This document shows positions 50,447 through 61,000 of a stretch of DNA of 64,000 nt, in pieces (the stretch's first letter is position 1; each line of letters starts with the position of its first letter). This stretch comes from Asterochloris sp. CNOR1 (Eukaryota > Chlorophyta > Trebouxiophyceae > Trebouxiales > Trebouxiaceae). Under the pieces are notes generated by a model, which made no database searches, was not told where the DNA came from, and saw only the letters and a program-made list of their open reading frames with translations. Both the position numbers and the translations under genes were made by a program. The DNA lies in the NCBI GenBank assembly GCA_963969365.1, contig OZ017746.1:4340001-4404000 (forward strand). Direction: 5' to 3'.

Positions 50447-53400
50447 TCAGTGCCGCGGGTCGCTCTTCTGGTGCCACACATACGACAGGCCGTCCCAGCC
50501 GGCACTGGCCATCATGCCCTCTGACAGTGTGCTGAGATCCAGGCCCACAGCAAACTCGCTGTGGTGGTCCCATACTTGGAGAAGGGCGTCCTCAGGGGCT
50601 GCCACATCCCACAGGCGCACTGTCATGTCATAGCTGCAGGAGGCCACCACATTTTCTGCGTGCGGGCTGAACACCACGCGGCGCACTGCGTACCTGCAGC
50701 ACAGCAGGGCAAGGTGTCCAGGGCAGTGCAGCCTCCAGCTGCAGAGCAGCGAAGGTGCCCAGGCAGCCTCCATGTTCTTGCCTTTCAGTGCAGCGGTCAA
50801 CATGTGAGCTGCTGCTGAAAGCCAAGCAGCAGAGTCTGCGCCACAGATCTTCCAGAGACCAGCTCCAGCAAGACACTCTGTGTGGTGGGCAAGATGCGGA
50901 GATGGGGCACAGCCATGCTGTGCAGGGGTGGCGTGCTCCCATGGATCTGCTGCTGTCTGCCTCTCACCACTGCCGGCCCTCAGCCTTGGCAGCCATGTGG
51001 GCATGGCAGACACCAGGGGTCAGCTCAGGCACAATTGATGTGCGTCTCTATCAAAATGAGAGCATACTCACCCCTGGCAGGGGATGTGGCGCTGCCACAC
51101 TGTCTTGTGCGGTTCAACTGGGGCTGTGTGTCTAGCTGGGCAGTCAAGCGCACACAGAGTGATCAGGGCCTGATGAATCTAGACTACATTCCACTTTCAG
51201 TCACGGTCGACACTGATTGGGCCATGCCCCTCTTGGGGAACTCAGGGGGTTTCACTGGATCTGGGCAATGGTTGCAGCCACCTTAGGTTGAGAGTTGACA
51301 TCAGGTCCTTAGACACTCCTTGTATTGGCCAGCAGGAGGCCAAACCCAGTCACCCTGCGCTGTGCCTCGACAAAAGCACTCCAGCAAACTGTGCTCCAGC
51401 AAGCTGTGTGAGCGCCAAGGCAGGAAAGTGATGCGGCACAGGAGCGCCACAGCAGCACCCCTGCCCACATGCTGAGAACTGCGACGCTCCGATGGGCACG
51501 TGTGTGACCTCAGGTGTGGCCCAACAACAGAGATGACCTGGCCCGCTAGCGCCATCCTGTGCCCTGCCAAAGGCTGGAAGGCAGCGCAGAGCGCCACCCT
51601 TGCACACCTCACCTCCTGCGTGACGGCTGTCAGCAGCAGCTCATGCAGACTTGAAGAACCCATGTGTGGGCCAGGCAGGGAGGTGACTGGGCACTCTGGT
51701 GCCTGGACTGTGCCCTGCACTGGCTGAGGGCCACCATACACCCAGCCTCGCACCCCTGGTGTCCTGACCCAAAGCTGTCACAGCCCAGGAAGCTGGCAGG
51801 CTGGCCAGGCACTCACGTGTGGCCCAGAAGGGAGGTGACCTCACGCTCCGGCGCCCTCACGTCCCATATCTTGATGGACTTGTCCACCGACCCCGTGGCG
51901 ATCACGCAGTCGTTGTACTTGCACCAGTCGGCCGTCAGCACCTCGTAGGGGTGCGCGGGGATGGACAGCGTGGGCCGCGGCTGCCGCAGGTCCCACACCT
52001 TCATCGTGCAGTCGCCCGAGGCTGTGACAAACACATCTGCGTGAGCAGGGTTCCTGCAGGGCGGGCAGTTGGCAGCGGGTGGCAGTGCTGGACAGCTGTG
52101 CCACAGTCCAGCTTGCAACTGGCCCACTAAGGCTGTGACAAACAGGTCTGTGTGAGCAGGGGTCCTGCAGGGCAGGCAGTTGGGAGCGGGTGGCAGTGCT
52201 AAAGAGCTGTGCCGCAGAGCAGCTTGCGATTAGCCCATTAAGGCTGTGGAAAAACATGCCTGCATGGATTCCCTGCTGGGCAAGACAGTTAGCAGTCGGT
52301 GGCAGCATTCTGAAGCTGTGCTGCAGAGCAGCTTGCAATCAGCCCATCAAGGCTGTGACAGACATGTTTGCATGGGCAGGAGTCCGTGCAGGGCAGGCGA
52401 TTGGGAGTGGGTGGGACTGTTGCACAGGCATGCCGCAGAGCGGCCAGCAGATGCTCATGGAGCTTGTGACAGACATGTGTGTGCGGTCTGGCGTCCTGCA
52501 GGTGGCCGCATGGTGCAGAGGGTGCATAGAACAGCAATGCCCCTTAACAATTTGGTGGTCCAGGCGGCCGACACAAAATTAGGCTGAGTGGGCACCTGCA
52601 GTGCAGGCAGGAAGGTGTCAAGGGTTGGGAGCAGCCCATGCAGCAGCTGCTTGAGGCTCTCAAGAATGCATGTGCTCGTGGTGCTGGACGCCTGCAGGTC
52701 AGGCAATGGGATGACTTCACTCCTGGTGCACAATGCTGCAGGGCGCATGGGCTTCAGAAGCAAGGTCACCACACAGGCTGCACTGTGTGAGTCCAGCAGT
52801 GTCTGCCAGTGCGGCTGTCCAAGGCAGACACTGGAGGTCCACCGGCCAACACAGTTTGCTGAGCTGCAGCAAGAAAGCACAGCATCCCCTGCTGCCAGTT
52901 ACACTGTGGTCAACAGGAGCCATTGCAGTGATTCAGCTGCTTCTGGCTTCTGCAGGCGTGGGGCAAACGTTGGGGCCAGGCCCCTCTCAATAGGTGTCCG
53001 CTACTTCAAGGAGCTTGTCAGTTGGACTAGCTCTTGTAAGGGGTCGGCTGGCACCAAAGGACAATACCGCAATCCAAGGGGTTCTCAATCCAACCTGCTG
53101 GGTGAGGGTACACCTGCCAGTCCCATTGCAAATCAGCCACTGAGCTGGGAGCTCAGCAGAGATGTTGAGACTGGCCTGGGCACACACGGGGCGCTGAGAC
53201 CGCAGCAACAGCCCCACAGCACAACAACGCAGCCTTGCAGCAATGCAGACTTGCAGCAGCGCAGGCCAGTACTTGCAGCTCCTCACCAGGAGGCTGCATA
53301 GACACAGTAGGTGTGCTCAGCAAAGGTCGCCAGCGACTGCTGGTGGTCCAGGTCCCACAGCTTGGCTGTGTCGTCCCAGGAGGCGCTCAGGAAGAGGTTG

Positions 53401-54549
53401 CGCCGCACCATGTTCCAGTTGACGTGGTACACCTGCAGGACTGGGGAGCGGTCATGCAGCCAGTCCCAGCTGGGTTGTGCTGCAGGCTTTGAATGGCGTC
53501 GTCTGCAGGACGCAGTGGCCCAGCGCAAGGTGGAGCTTTGCCTTGCCATCGCCAGCATGGGCTGGTGAGGCCTGCAGGACGATGTGAACACAAGCAACCA
53601 GATCTGTGATGCCCTTGGCATTGCAAGTGGGCTTCATCTGTGTAGTGGACCATAGCAGGACGTTTTCAGCCAGGCAGCCCCCACTAGGAGTGCTCTCATC
53701 ATCATGTCAGGCAGTGTTGTCTGTGCTTCGTGCCAGAAACAACTGCAGGCCCCGCCACGCCCGACGAGGGTCACCGCAAACAGCTAACCTCCCGACTGTG
53801 CTCATGAAAGCTCCTGATGGGGTTAGACTGGGGCGCGGCCGACAGGTCCCACACCTTGATGCTGCCGTCCCCGCTGCAGGACACCAGGATGTTCTCGTTG
53901 TCCTGCAGGTACCACATGAGGAGGCTGCCCAGCAACAACTGCGAGAGTGCTCCAGACTGGGGATGTGCTGCTCGGATGGAAAGAGCTGCAAAGGCAGCAC
54001 CCCGCAAGCGCCATGACAATGCAGGCCCCGCCATGCTTATTGCTGCAGGAGAGCACACCCCATGTTACATTGATCCCTGCATGTTGCCGCAGAACAGGCA
54101 GAGTCCGGGCACATCCAATACTTCTGCAGCCAGAAGTCGCGCAGGTGAAGGCTGCGCTAACCTCACTCCAGGCACAGTCGTACAGGCCATCAGTGGTGTC
54201 GAACGCCACCACCTCCTGCAGGCCCTGTTGGGTAGCCTGCAGCAGAGCAGACGGGTGTAGATCAGCTCAGCAACTCTGTTGCATTCAGCACATCAAGCAA
54301 CACCTGTGTGGCAAGCCAGGGAGTGCTCATCGTCCCCACAAGCACCAGTGCGGGCGAGAAGTGCGCTTGCAAGCTAGTGCTGGCAGAATTGGATGCATCA
54401 AGCCCGCCATGCAAGCAGCACACCTGTAGGACATGCTGTCGGCCATTGCCAATGATGCCAAAGTTCTGAGAGGTGGCCACAGCAATGCGCCCATCCTCAA
54501 ATGGGCTGAACTTCACGCTGTAGCCCTGGAAGGGCGTCTTGAACATCAT
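50447..54549 (-). CDS. PEX7: PEX7, peroxisomal PTS2 import receptor (WD40)
   Basis: Cytosolic WD40 propeller that binds PTS2 signals and delivers cargo to the peroxisome with PEX5. Start at 54549 gives MMFKTPFQGYSVKFSPFEDG followed by RIAVATSQNFGIIGNGR, the near-invariant PEX7 N-terminus. Exons: 54549-54424; 54236-54162 (TTDGLYDCAWSE); 53902-53789 (SCSGDGSIKVWDL); 53433-53287 (LFLSASWDDTAKLWDL); 52053-51817 (TASGDCTMKVWDLRQP and GSVDKSIKIWDVRAP); 50693-50447 (SCSYDMTVRLWDV, then EFAVGLDLS and ending KSDPRH). Six recognisable WD repeats in the expected order and about 300 residues make this complete. The divergent DUF3531 gene starts about 290 bp away. The intron before 52053 contains several copies of the exon boundary. 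Confidence 0.95.
52050..52500 (-). repeat. Four to five tandem copies of a PEX7 exon boundary (about 110-120 bp)
   Basis: Starting at the acceptor and first codons of exon 52053 (ctgcag then NPAHADVFVTA), the intron repeats a unit with gtgacaaacacatctgcgtg-like, gtcctgcagggcaggcagtt-like and gcttgcaa-type blocks near 52140, 52250, 52360 and 52470. Copies become more diverged with distance from the exon. Confidence 0.8.
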
Positions 54550-54837
54550 AATTGCTATGAGAAGCTCTCAGAGCCAGCTGGAATTGGTGCACAGATCAGG
54601 CTGGTACCATTCCCCTGATGCCGGCTCATTGCCACCTAATGCTCGACAGCAGGCATCAGAGCAGCATCGATCTTGCACATGCAGGCCTGCTTGTGCCTCA
54701 ATGCTGCATTTACCATGCTGAGACTGTGTTTTCTCAGCGTCTACTTGCCATCTTGGAAGAAGGCAAGTGGTGGCATACCCTGGAACTCTTCGGCAGCAAC
54801 ATACTTTTGCTCACTGTGAATAATCAAGCCAGCAGCA
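54550..54837. promoter_or_regulatory. Divergent promoter, PEX7 / DUF3531 gene
   Basis: About 290 bp separate the two proposed start codons. A frame runs through this space on the plus strand, so an upstream start for the DUF3531 protein cannot be excluded and the true promoter may be shorter. Confidence 0.4.
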
Positions 54838-56383
54838 TGCAGGGGCTGGATCTGCATGGAGTTGGCTGCTGCTCCACCTCAGGCAGGCCATGCCGTCCCC
54901 CACACCCTTCCAAATGGCAGCCAAGCAGCTCCAGGAGCTGCAGGCATCAGGCACGCAGGCTGCATGCAGTGCGGCGGGGTGAGAGAAGGAATCTGCCATC
55001 GCCACCAGGCCCAGAGTACAAGAGCCCAGGCCTCACACGAGAATTTGTCAAGTGAGCTGGGCTGCTCAGCAGTATGCACTGGGCTGCCCAGATTTGTTGC
55101 CCACCTCCGTCATTGCCGGATGGACTTGGTGCAGGTCCCTGGAGGAGGATGCCAAATTTGATGAGGAGATTGCAGAGCTGCTGGCGGGGGCAAATGGTGA
55201 CCCCAACATCATTGAGCAGCGGGTGTGTGTGTGCTTGCCACCCTGCCTTTCATCTGCAGACACCCGCTGGCATGCCTGGTCACTGCATCTCCCTGCCGTA
55301 GCGCCTTGCCATTAGCCAAACATGCGCACCCTCTCTGCAGATGGAGGAGAGCATGAGGATGAAGCAGGAGCGGCTGGTGTCGGAGCCCAGCGGGGCACCA
55401 GGAGCCATGCAAGTCAGCTTTCGGGGTGTGGACCCCTTCAACACCTGGGTGAGCATGTGTGCGCTGCGCCCCATCTGAACTCCTTTTGAGTGGACTGGCG
55501 AGGCTTGCGCTGGACCAGGTCTCGGCAATCACACACACTGCCTGCACTGCAGCTGTGGTTTGAGATGTACCACCCACCCACAGAGCGGGAGGTCTCCATG
55601 CTGGAGGAGGTGCTGACCGCATGGTTCCTCATTGGGCGCCTGGGTGGCTTCGACGCTACTAACCTGCAAGTGAGGCAAAGCTGTGCTCTGCTTTGTACTG
55701 CTCTCTGCATAACCAGCAGCTCTTGACAACACAACTTGCACAGCTTCTCACAGGTCTTGCAAAATGGTGGGGGAGAAACAAGTTATATGGAGTACGACTC
55801 AAGTGCTCCTGGCGAGGGCTTTGCAGCCAGCTTCCATGACATGAGCACCATGGAGACCAAAGGGACCTGGTGCAGATGCTGGTGGGTCCATTGTCCAAGC
55901 ATCACTTGCCTCCAAGATTGAGCACAGCTCCTCATCTGCCCGCATGATGCTGCAGGGTGAACATGGGTGTGGCTGATGAGTTGTGTCTGGACGTGCTCAT
56001 TAACAGCCTTGCCAACTTCAGCTCCGAGTGAGTTGCAGCTGGAATCACTGTCACCAATGCAATGCCTGAACCCGTCCCCCACAACCTGTAGGCACCTGGG
56101 CATCAAGCAGTTATTGGTGGGGGGCAAGAATCCAGACTGGGAGACCCCCAAGATCAGCGAGATACCGGTGGGTTGCCTTACTCTGTCTGAGCCCATGCGT
56201 TGTCAATACCAGCCATGACTGAAGCAGCCCCATTTGCAGGACCTGATGGACTCAGTAGACAGGGTGGGTGCCCGGCCAAAGAAAGCCGGTGCCCTTCGTC
56301 GGGCTGCCAAGGGAGGTGTGGGCAAGGCCAGTGACGCCGATGATGATGAGTTTGAGTGGGGAGATGATGAGGGGTACTCATAG
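54838..56383 (+). CDS. DUF3531 protein, predicted plastid
   Basis: Conserved in plants, algae and cyanobacteria; function unknown. Exon 1 (54838-55051) has a basic, Ser/Arg-rich start (MQGLDLHGVGCCSTSGRPCR) consistent with a transit peptide, then NLPSPPGPEYKSPGLTREFV. The conserved core follows: SLEEDAKFDEEIAELL (55135-55222); VSFRGVDPFNTW (55342-55447); LWFEMYHPPTEREVSMLEEV then TAWFLIGRLGGFDATNLQ (55554-55671); MEYDSS and FHDMSTMETKGTWCRCW (about 55754-55884); VNMGVADELCLDVLINSLAN (55957-56029); HLGIKQLLVGGKNPDWETPK (56091-56167); and an acidic tail ending DDEFEWGDDEGYS, TAG 56381-56383. Junction phases check by eye. The exact start is uncertain because the frame is open further upstream (to about 54618). 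Introns are short (about 60-110 bp), unlike the longer ones of the neighbours. Confidence 0.88.
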
Positions 56384-56528
56384 TACTCTGAGTTATTGAA
56401 TGAACCCTTCCACTGACTGTTTGAAGTTTGATGCATGCCTCACGACGTTGATCGACTGTACATCATGGGCCCTGCCAGTAGAGTTTGTTTGTTCACAATA
56501 ATCTATCAGGATACTACATAGATACCAT

Positions 56529-56601
56529 TCCCGTATGGTATAGGTGGTTAGCACACCCGTCTCTCACACGGGAAACCGGGGTTCGAGTCCCCGTGCGGGA
56601 A
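56529..56601 (+). tRNA. tRNA-Glu (anticodon CUC), copy 1
   Basis: A 73-nt cloverleaf: acceptor stem TCCCGTA pairs with TGCGGGA plus discriminator A; the D-arm contains GGTGGTTAGCA; the anticodon stem CCCGT/ACGGG encloses the loop CTCTCAC with anticodon CTC; the T-arm is CCGGGGTTCGAGTCCCCG. No intron. The anticodon and sequence fit a eukaryotic tRNA-Glu. Confidence 0.95.
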
Positions 56602-56829
56602 TTTATCATTTTTGCTGCAAAAACACGTCGGCCTTGACACGTTGGCCTTGGGTATCAAAGGCTATACACATGAAAGGTCGAGCCATGGGTGGCTGAACTG
56701 ATGGGTTTCCTTGCACAGGGGGGTTAGATACGCCCTGCAACATTGGGGTTTCTGCAGGCACATATGTCTGCCTGCATTGTCTGCCTAATTGTTTGGCTAT
56801 ATAATGTATTGATATGACGGGGTCATCAT

Positions 56830-56902
56830 TCCCGTATGGTATAGGTGGTTAGCACACCCGTCTCTCACACGGGAAACCGGGGTTCGAGTCCCCGTGCGGG
56901 AA
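56830..56902 (+). tRNA. tRNA-Glu (anticodon CUC), copy 2
   Basis: Identical to the copy at 56529 over all 73 nt and on the same strand, starting 301 bp downstream. Both are preceded by the bases CAT, but flanking sequence beyond that differs, so only the gene body is duplicated or conserved. Confidence 0.95.
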
Positions 56903-57043
56903 ATTTTCTTTGCTTTTAGTGAGTTGTTAGATTGGTTGAATCGAGCCGCTAGATAGGCATGCGACTCACTCGCAATGCATGCGATCAAGGCAAAAGAAGC
57001 ACTGTCTGATGTATGAGCCGTGCTGCACGCACAGTATCATCAT

Positions 57044-57113
57044 GCAATGGTCAGCAAAGAGGTCTGTCAAACTCTGTTGCAATGGTCAGCAAAGAGGTCT
57101 GTCACACTCTGTC
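57044..57113 (+). repeat. 35-bp tandem duplication
   Basis: Two copies of a 35-bp unit (gcaatggtcagcaaagaggt ...) at 57044 and 57079, differing at only a couple of positions. The second copy is followed by an open frame (SLAQVAMGAAQVIKLEEVQK then DVLSVFYGTC) with no family match. Confidence 0.85.
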
Positions 57114-57666
57114 CCGATCGCTGGCACAGGTGGCTATGGGCGCTGCACAGGTCATCAAGCTGGAGGAAGTGCAGAAAGATGTGCTGTCCGTCTTCTATGG
57201 CACTTGCTAAGTTGCAGGGGCAGCAAATCCTCTTCTGTGTAGCTTCTGATGTGTAGTGGTCCACCCTCTGGAGCATCCCTACAGGTCAGTCCACTGCATA
57301 GAGAGCAATTCTGCTGACGTTTCGCCTCTTGCTTTCTGCTGCAGCTTCTGCTGTAGCAGAGACAGGCAGCCAGAGCTGAGCCTGCATTCCAGCCAACTCA
57401 ATCCAATGTCTCACGCACCTTCTTCCTCTGGGCTGCTCCCTCACCTGACCCCTGCCACCTCGAGACAGAGGGTGGCTACATCTAGATTCTTTCATTCTGT
57501 TGTAGCTGCTGTTGCTGGCAGAGGCTGCAGCAACTAGAGGGCACGGCAACCCTCAAGGGTGATACGCTTGTCGTCTGCATGCTTGCAGTCCGCTTCTGGG
57601 TTGGCATCTTGCGGCTAGTGCAAGCTCGACTGATCCTTTGAATGTATCTTCAATCTGCGCTGCAGG

Positions 57667-57772
57667 CGACTCTGCTGGTGCGCATGATCAAGGCAAGTGC
57701 TCTGTATGAACATGAATACCTGGGCAACTCTGGAAGGCCTGACATGAAGCAAATCAGGAGAGTTCATGTACA
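57667..57772 (+). other. Possible orphan exon with dynein-heavy-chain-like motif
   Basis: An acceptor (ctgcag) and a donor (GTGGGTT) bracket an open exon that reads ATLLVRMIKASALYEHEYLG then NSGR. The segment ALYEHEYLGNSGR resembles the YGYEYLGNSxR motif just before the AAA1 P-loop of dynein heavy chains, but the invariant LVITPLTDRC does not follow. It is a short fragment at best, either a relic or chance similarity. Confidence 0.25.
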
Positions 57773-57846
57773 GGTGGGTTCCTGCCCGACCCTGGCAGAG
57801 GGATGCTTGGCAGTGGCTTTGGTGCGTGCCGCCTCAAAGTGACATG

Positions 57847-57988
57847 CTTGATACGATATAAGTGCCTGTGAGTAGCAGCCTAACAGGCTGCATGTGAGGA
57901 ACCGTGCGGCAACCAGGCTTGATACGATATAAGTGCCTGTGAGTAGCAGCCTAACAGGCTGCATGTGAGGAACCGTGCGGCAACCAGG
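57847..57988. repeat. 71-bp perfect or near-perfect tandem duplication
   Basis: Two adjacent copies (57847-57917 and 57918-57988) of a 71-bp unit starting cttgatacgatataagtgcc. No differences were seen by eye, so the duplication is recent. It lies just beyond the proposed 3' end of the RBR gene. Confidence 0.95.
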
Positions 57989-58059
57989 CTGTGGTGCCTG
58001 CGGCCTCAGATGTGCACGCCTGACAAAGTTTGGGATGTGCTCTGGTGGAGACGCAGCAG

Positions 58060-61000
58060 TTAGAGCAAATGGGATCTGCACCTCAATGGCTGTCTTGCTG
58101 CGCTACTTGACAGCAGCCGACGCGCTCTGGGTCTGCTCCAGACCCTGGCCCCACTCTGTGGGCGATTGGTTGCCCGACCTGAGGGCATTGTCGCGCTGCA
58201 GCACCTTGGTGGTGCCCTGCTCGTCCTTGATCAGGGCAGCATCTGCAGGCAGCACCCCAGTCAATGCGCATGCAGGCCACTGAGTGCCAGGAAGAGAACT
58301 GCAGATAGCTTTGGATATGCTGTAAGCAAAGAGCCATGCTGTAGCTCTGTGTTTGTTGCGGGGCCACTGATAGGGAACTCAAGGCGGCTGCACACCCCTG
58401 ATGGGACAAATGGAGCGGTCTGTGGTGCGGTGGATGGGGGGCCTGGGAGGATTGGCGCGCCTGGTGCAGCCACATGGTTGTGGGCTTGACCTTGGGGACA
58501 AACACCTCATGGCAGAAGGCAGTGATGTCTCCATACCTCAATCTGCAACCAACTGGTGGCAGATGGATGAGGCTGGGGACCTCATGGCCTTCTACGACCA
58601 GGTGTTTGTCACCAAGGTCGAGCCCTCAGCCATGCGGCTGCACCAGGCCGTTGCAAGGCGAAGATGTCTCCATTCCGCTCGATCTGCAACCAACAGCACA
58701 TAAGCAGAGGACAAGCTCTGTTGCAATGATGGCAGCGCGGCTCCAGAGCGGTCGGTAGAATATAATATGATAGAGTGCACCACATCCCAAAGGCTTGCAT
58801 AGGACCCATTTGGCAGAGAAATTGTCTTCCTGAGTAGGCTCACTGGACTCAGGTGGTGAAGCTGATGCTGCATAAGGAGCCTGAGTCATAAGCAGGCTTC
58901 TGCCTGCACGAGTCGCAAGTGGATCACTCTGCACTGAAAGCAGCAGCCTGGCCTGCATCTTTATATTCACTCCCCGCGAGCTATCGCGCTCTCACCTGCA
59001 GCCCTTGCAGGCACTGTGCAAGCACCACCCTGCACAAGATGTTGCTCTCTGCATGGGGCTGGCACATGCTTTGCATTTCTATCTGCTTAAAGGACACTTG
59101 CGCAAGCTTTGGGCTTGAGCAAGTGTCCCTCGAGGAGCTAGAACGGCAAGACCATCGCCAGCTCCTCGCAGAAAGCAACATCTTGTACAAATACCATCGC
59201 CAGCTTGCAGCTGATTGACCTGCATGGTCGATGATCATGCTTGAGAGGCTGTGTTGGTTGGCTTGTTGCTGTGCCCTTGGACGCAGCAGCGCCTGTTGTC
59301 AGAGGAAGCACACACAACATACTGCTGGAAGCACAGACCTGGCGTTGCTCCAGCATTGGGGTGACCAGGCTAAGCAGGCGCACAACAACTGCCAGGATAT
59401 TTGAACAGCAGACCTGCAACCAAGTGCAGGCTGTCCTACCTCGCAGATGCCGTGGATGGCACACAACAGGAGCTGGTCGAGGGTGTCTGTTGTGCACCGG
59501 TGCAGCGTGCTCAGAAAACAACTGCTTGCATCACGTGCACACCTGCATGCACAGCCTGCAGCTGGGGGGACATGTAAACCAGGCGAGCCATGGATTGCAT
59601 CACTGCTGCCACCCAGGGACACCTCCTGTTGCAGCAGCAGCTACGCAGCAGCAGGATCCAGCACTCAAGTCACTATTGAGAGAGGTGCCAGCTGTTACCA
59701 GGAAAGCAGGCCTGCTCAGGAGGGCTGAGACAGGGGAGTTCATGCCTCAGCTGTGACGCCAGTTTAGGGGGCAGAGACCCAGTCGCAGCATGGAGTGAGC
59801 TGCCTCGCAGCGCGCTTCAGTCCCAGCCTCAGTCCATCACCTGAACGCAAGGCCCACTGCACATGGAGCCCTGCACAGTGCTTTGTACTGGACTTACTGC
59901 TCACCTGAGTCACATTATTCATGCGATCAGCGGGCTTGAAGTCCAGCCTGGCTGATAGGTCCAGCAGCCGGGTGAATGACAGCTTGAGCACCCTTCTCCA
60001 GGACAATCATGAACAAGGACGTGGCCTGGCTTCACAGGCACACCAGACTGCTGGCTGGCAGCCGGGGCCACATTGGGGCGGAAGCTGTGGGGCAGCACGA
60101 TCCCAGGCACAGGCGTCCACAAGGGCCGTGTCACGCCAAGGCTGCCTGCACAGGGGTAGGGAAACTGATTGCAGTCTTTGATCTGTCTGAGCTGGTGCAA
60201 GTGCATCATTGGAAGCCCTGAAGGCTGGGAACCTGAAGCATGCTCATAAGGGCGAGCGAAGAGCTATTGACAGGTGATGTATGTGGCACCGCTTGCGCAC
60301 ATCCAGTGAGCAAACAGCTTTGAGGGACAGCCAGACTTCTGTCAAGCTTTCAGCGAAGCAGGCACAGAAGTCTTGTGCTTGCTGCTCAACACATTTGTGC
60401 TGCTGGTCCTGCAGGTTAGGCACTGCAAAGGCCAAATGCAAGCAATACACAGCCTGCAACTACCTAGTGAGCATGATTGGGCTCAAACTCAGTCTGAGCA
60501 AATCAGCCTCACCTGTGCGCCCTGGCGGCAAGACAAGGGCTGGGGAAGCCAACTCAGTCCCCAGCCTGTGCGGCGAGGCCTACAGTCAGCGGCCTCTGCA
60601 TCAGTGATCTGCACAGCCTGGGGCTAGCCCTGCTGGGCAAAATTCTTGGTGAGATAGGCCAGATATCACACAGCAGTATGCCAGCTGCGTCCACCCGTGC
60701 AAACATGTAAACCTCTGTGAAGTCCCCTGCCCATGGGGGCCCTGCCCATTGGGGCCCTGCCCGCTAGCATGTGCAGCACAGCCATCTGGCACCACCCCTG
60801 CAGGACACCGGTGCGCTGCTGGAGTGAGCACACAGCGAGCCAGCAAAGCTCAACTGCCAGATGAGGGCAGCTCTTTCGCTGGCAGGCATTTGGACTTGAC
60901 AAAGACAAATTGGGAGTGTCCATGCAGAGCTGCACTCGCTCAAGATCCAGTGTGCGGGGCCCATCTACTCATTGGACCAGCCTGTCAGACACAGGTGATT

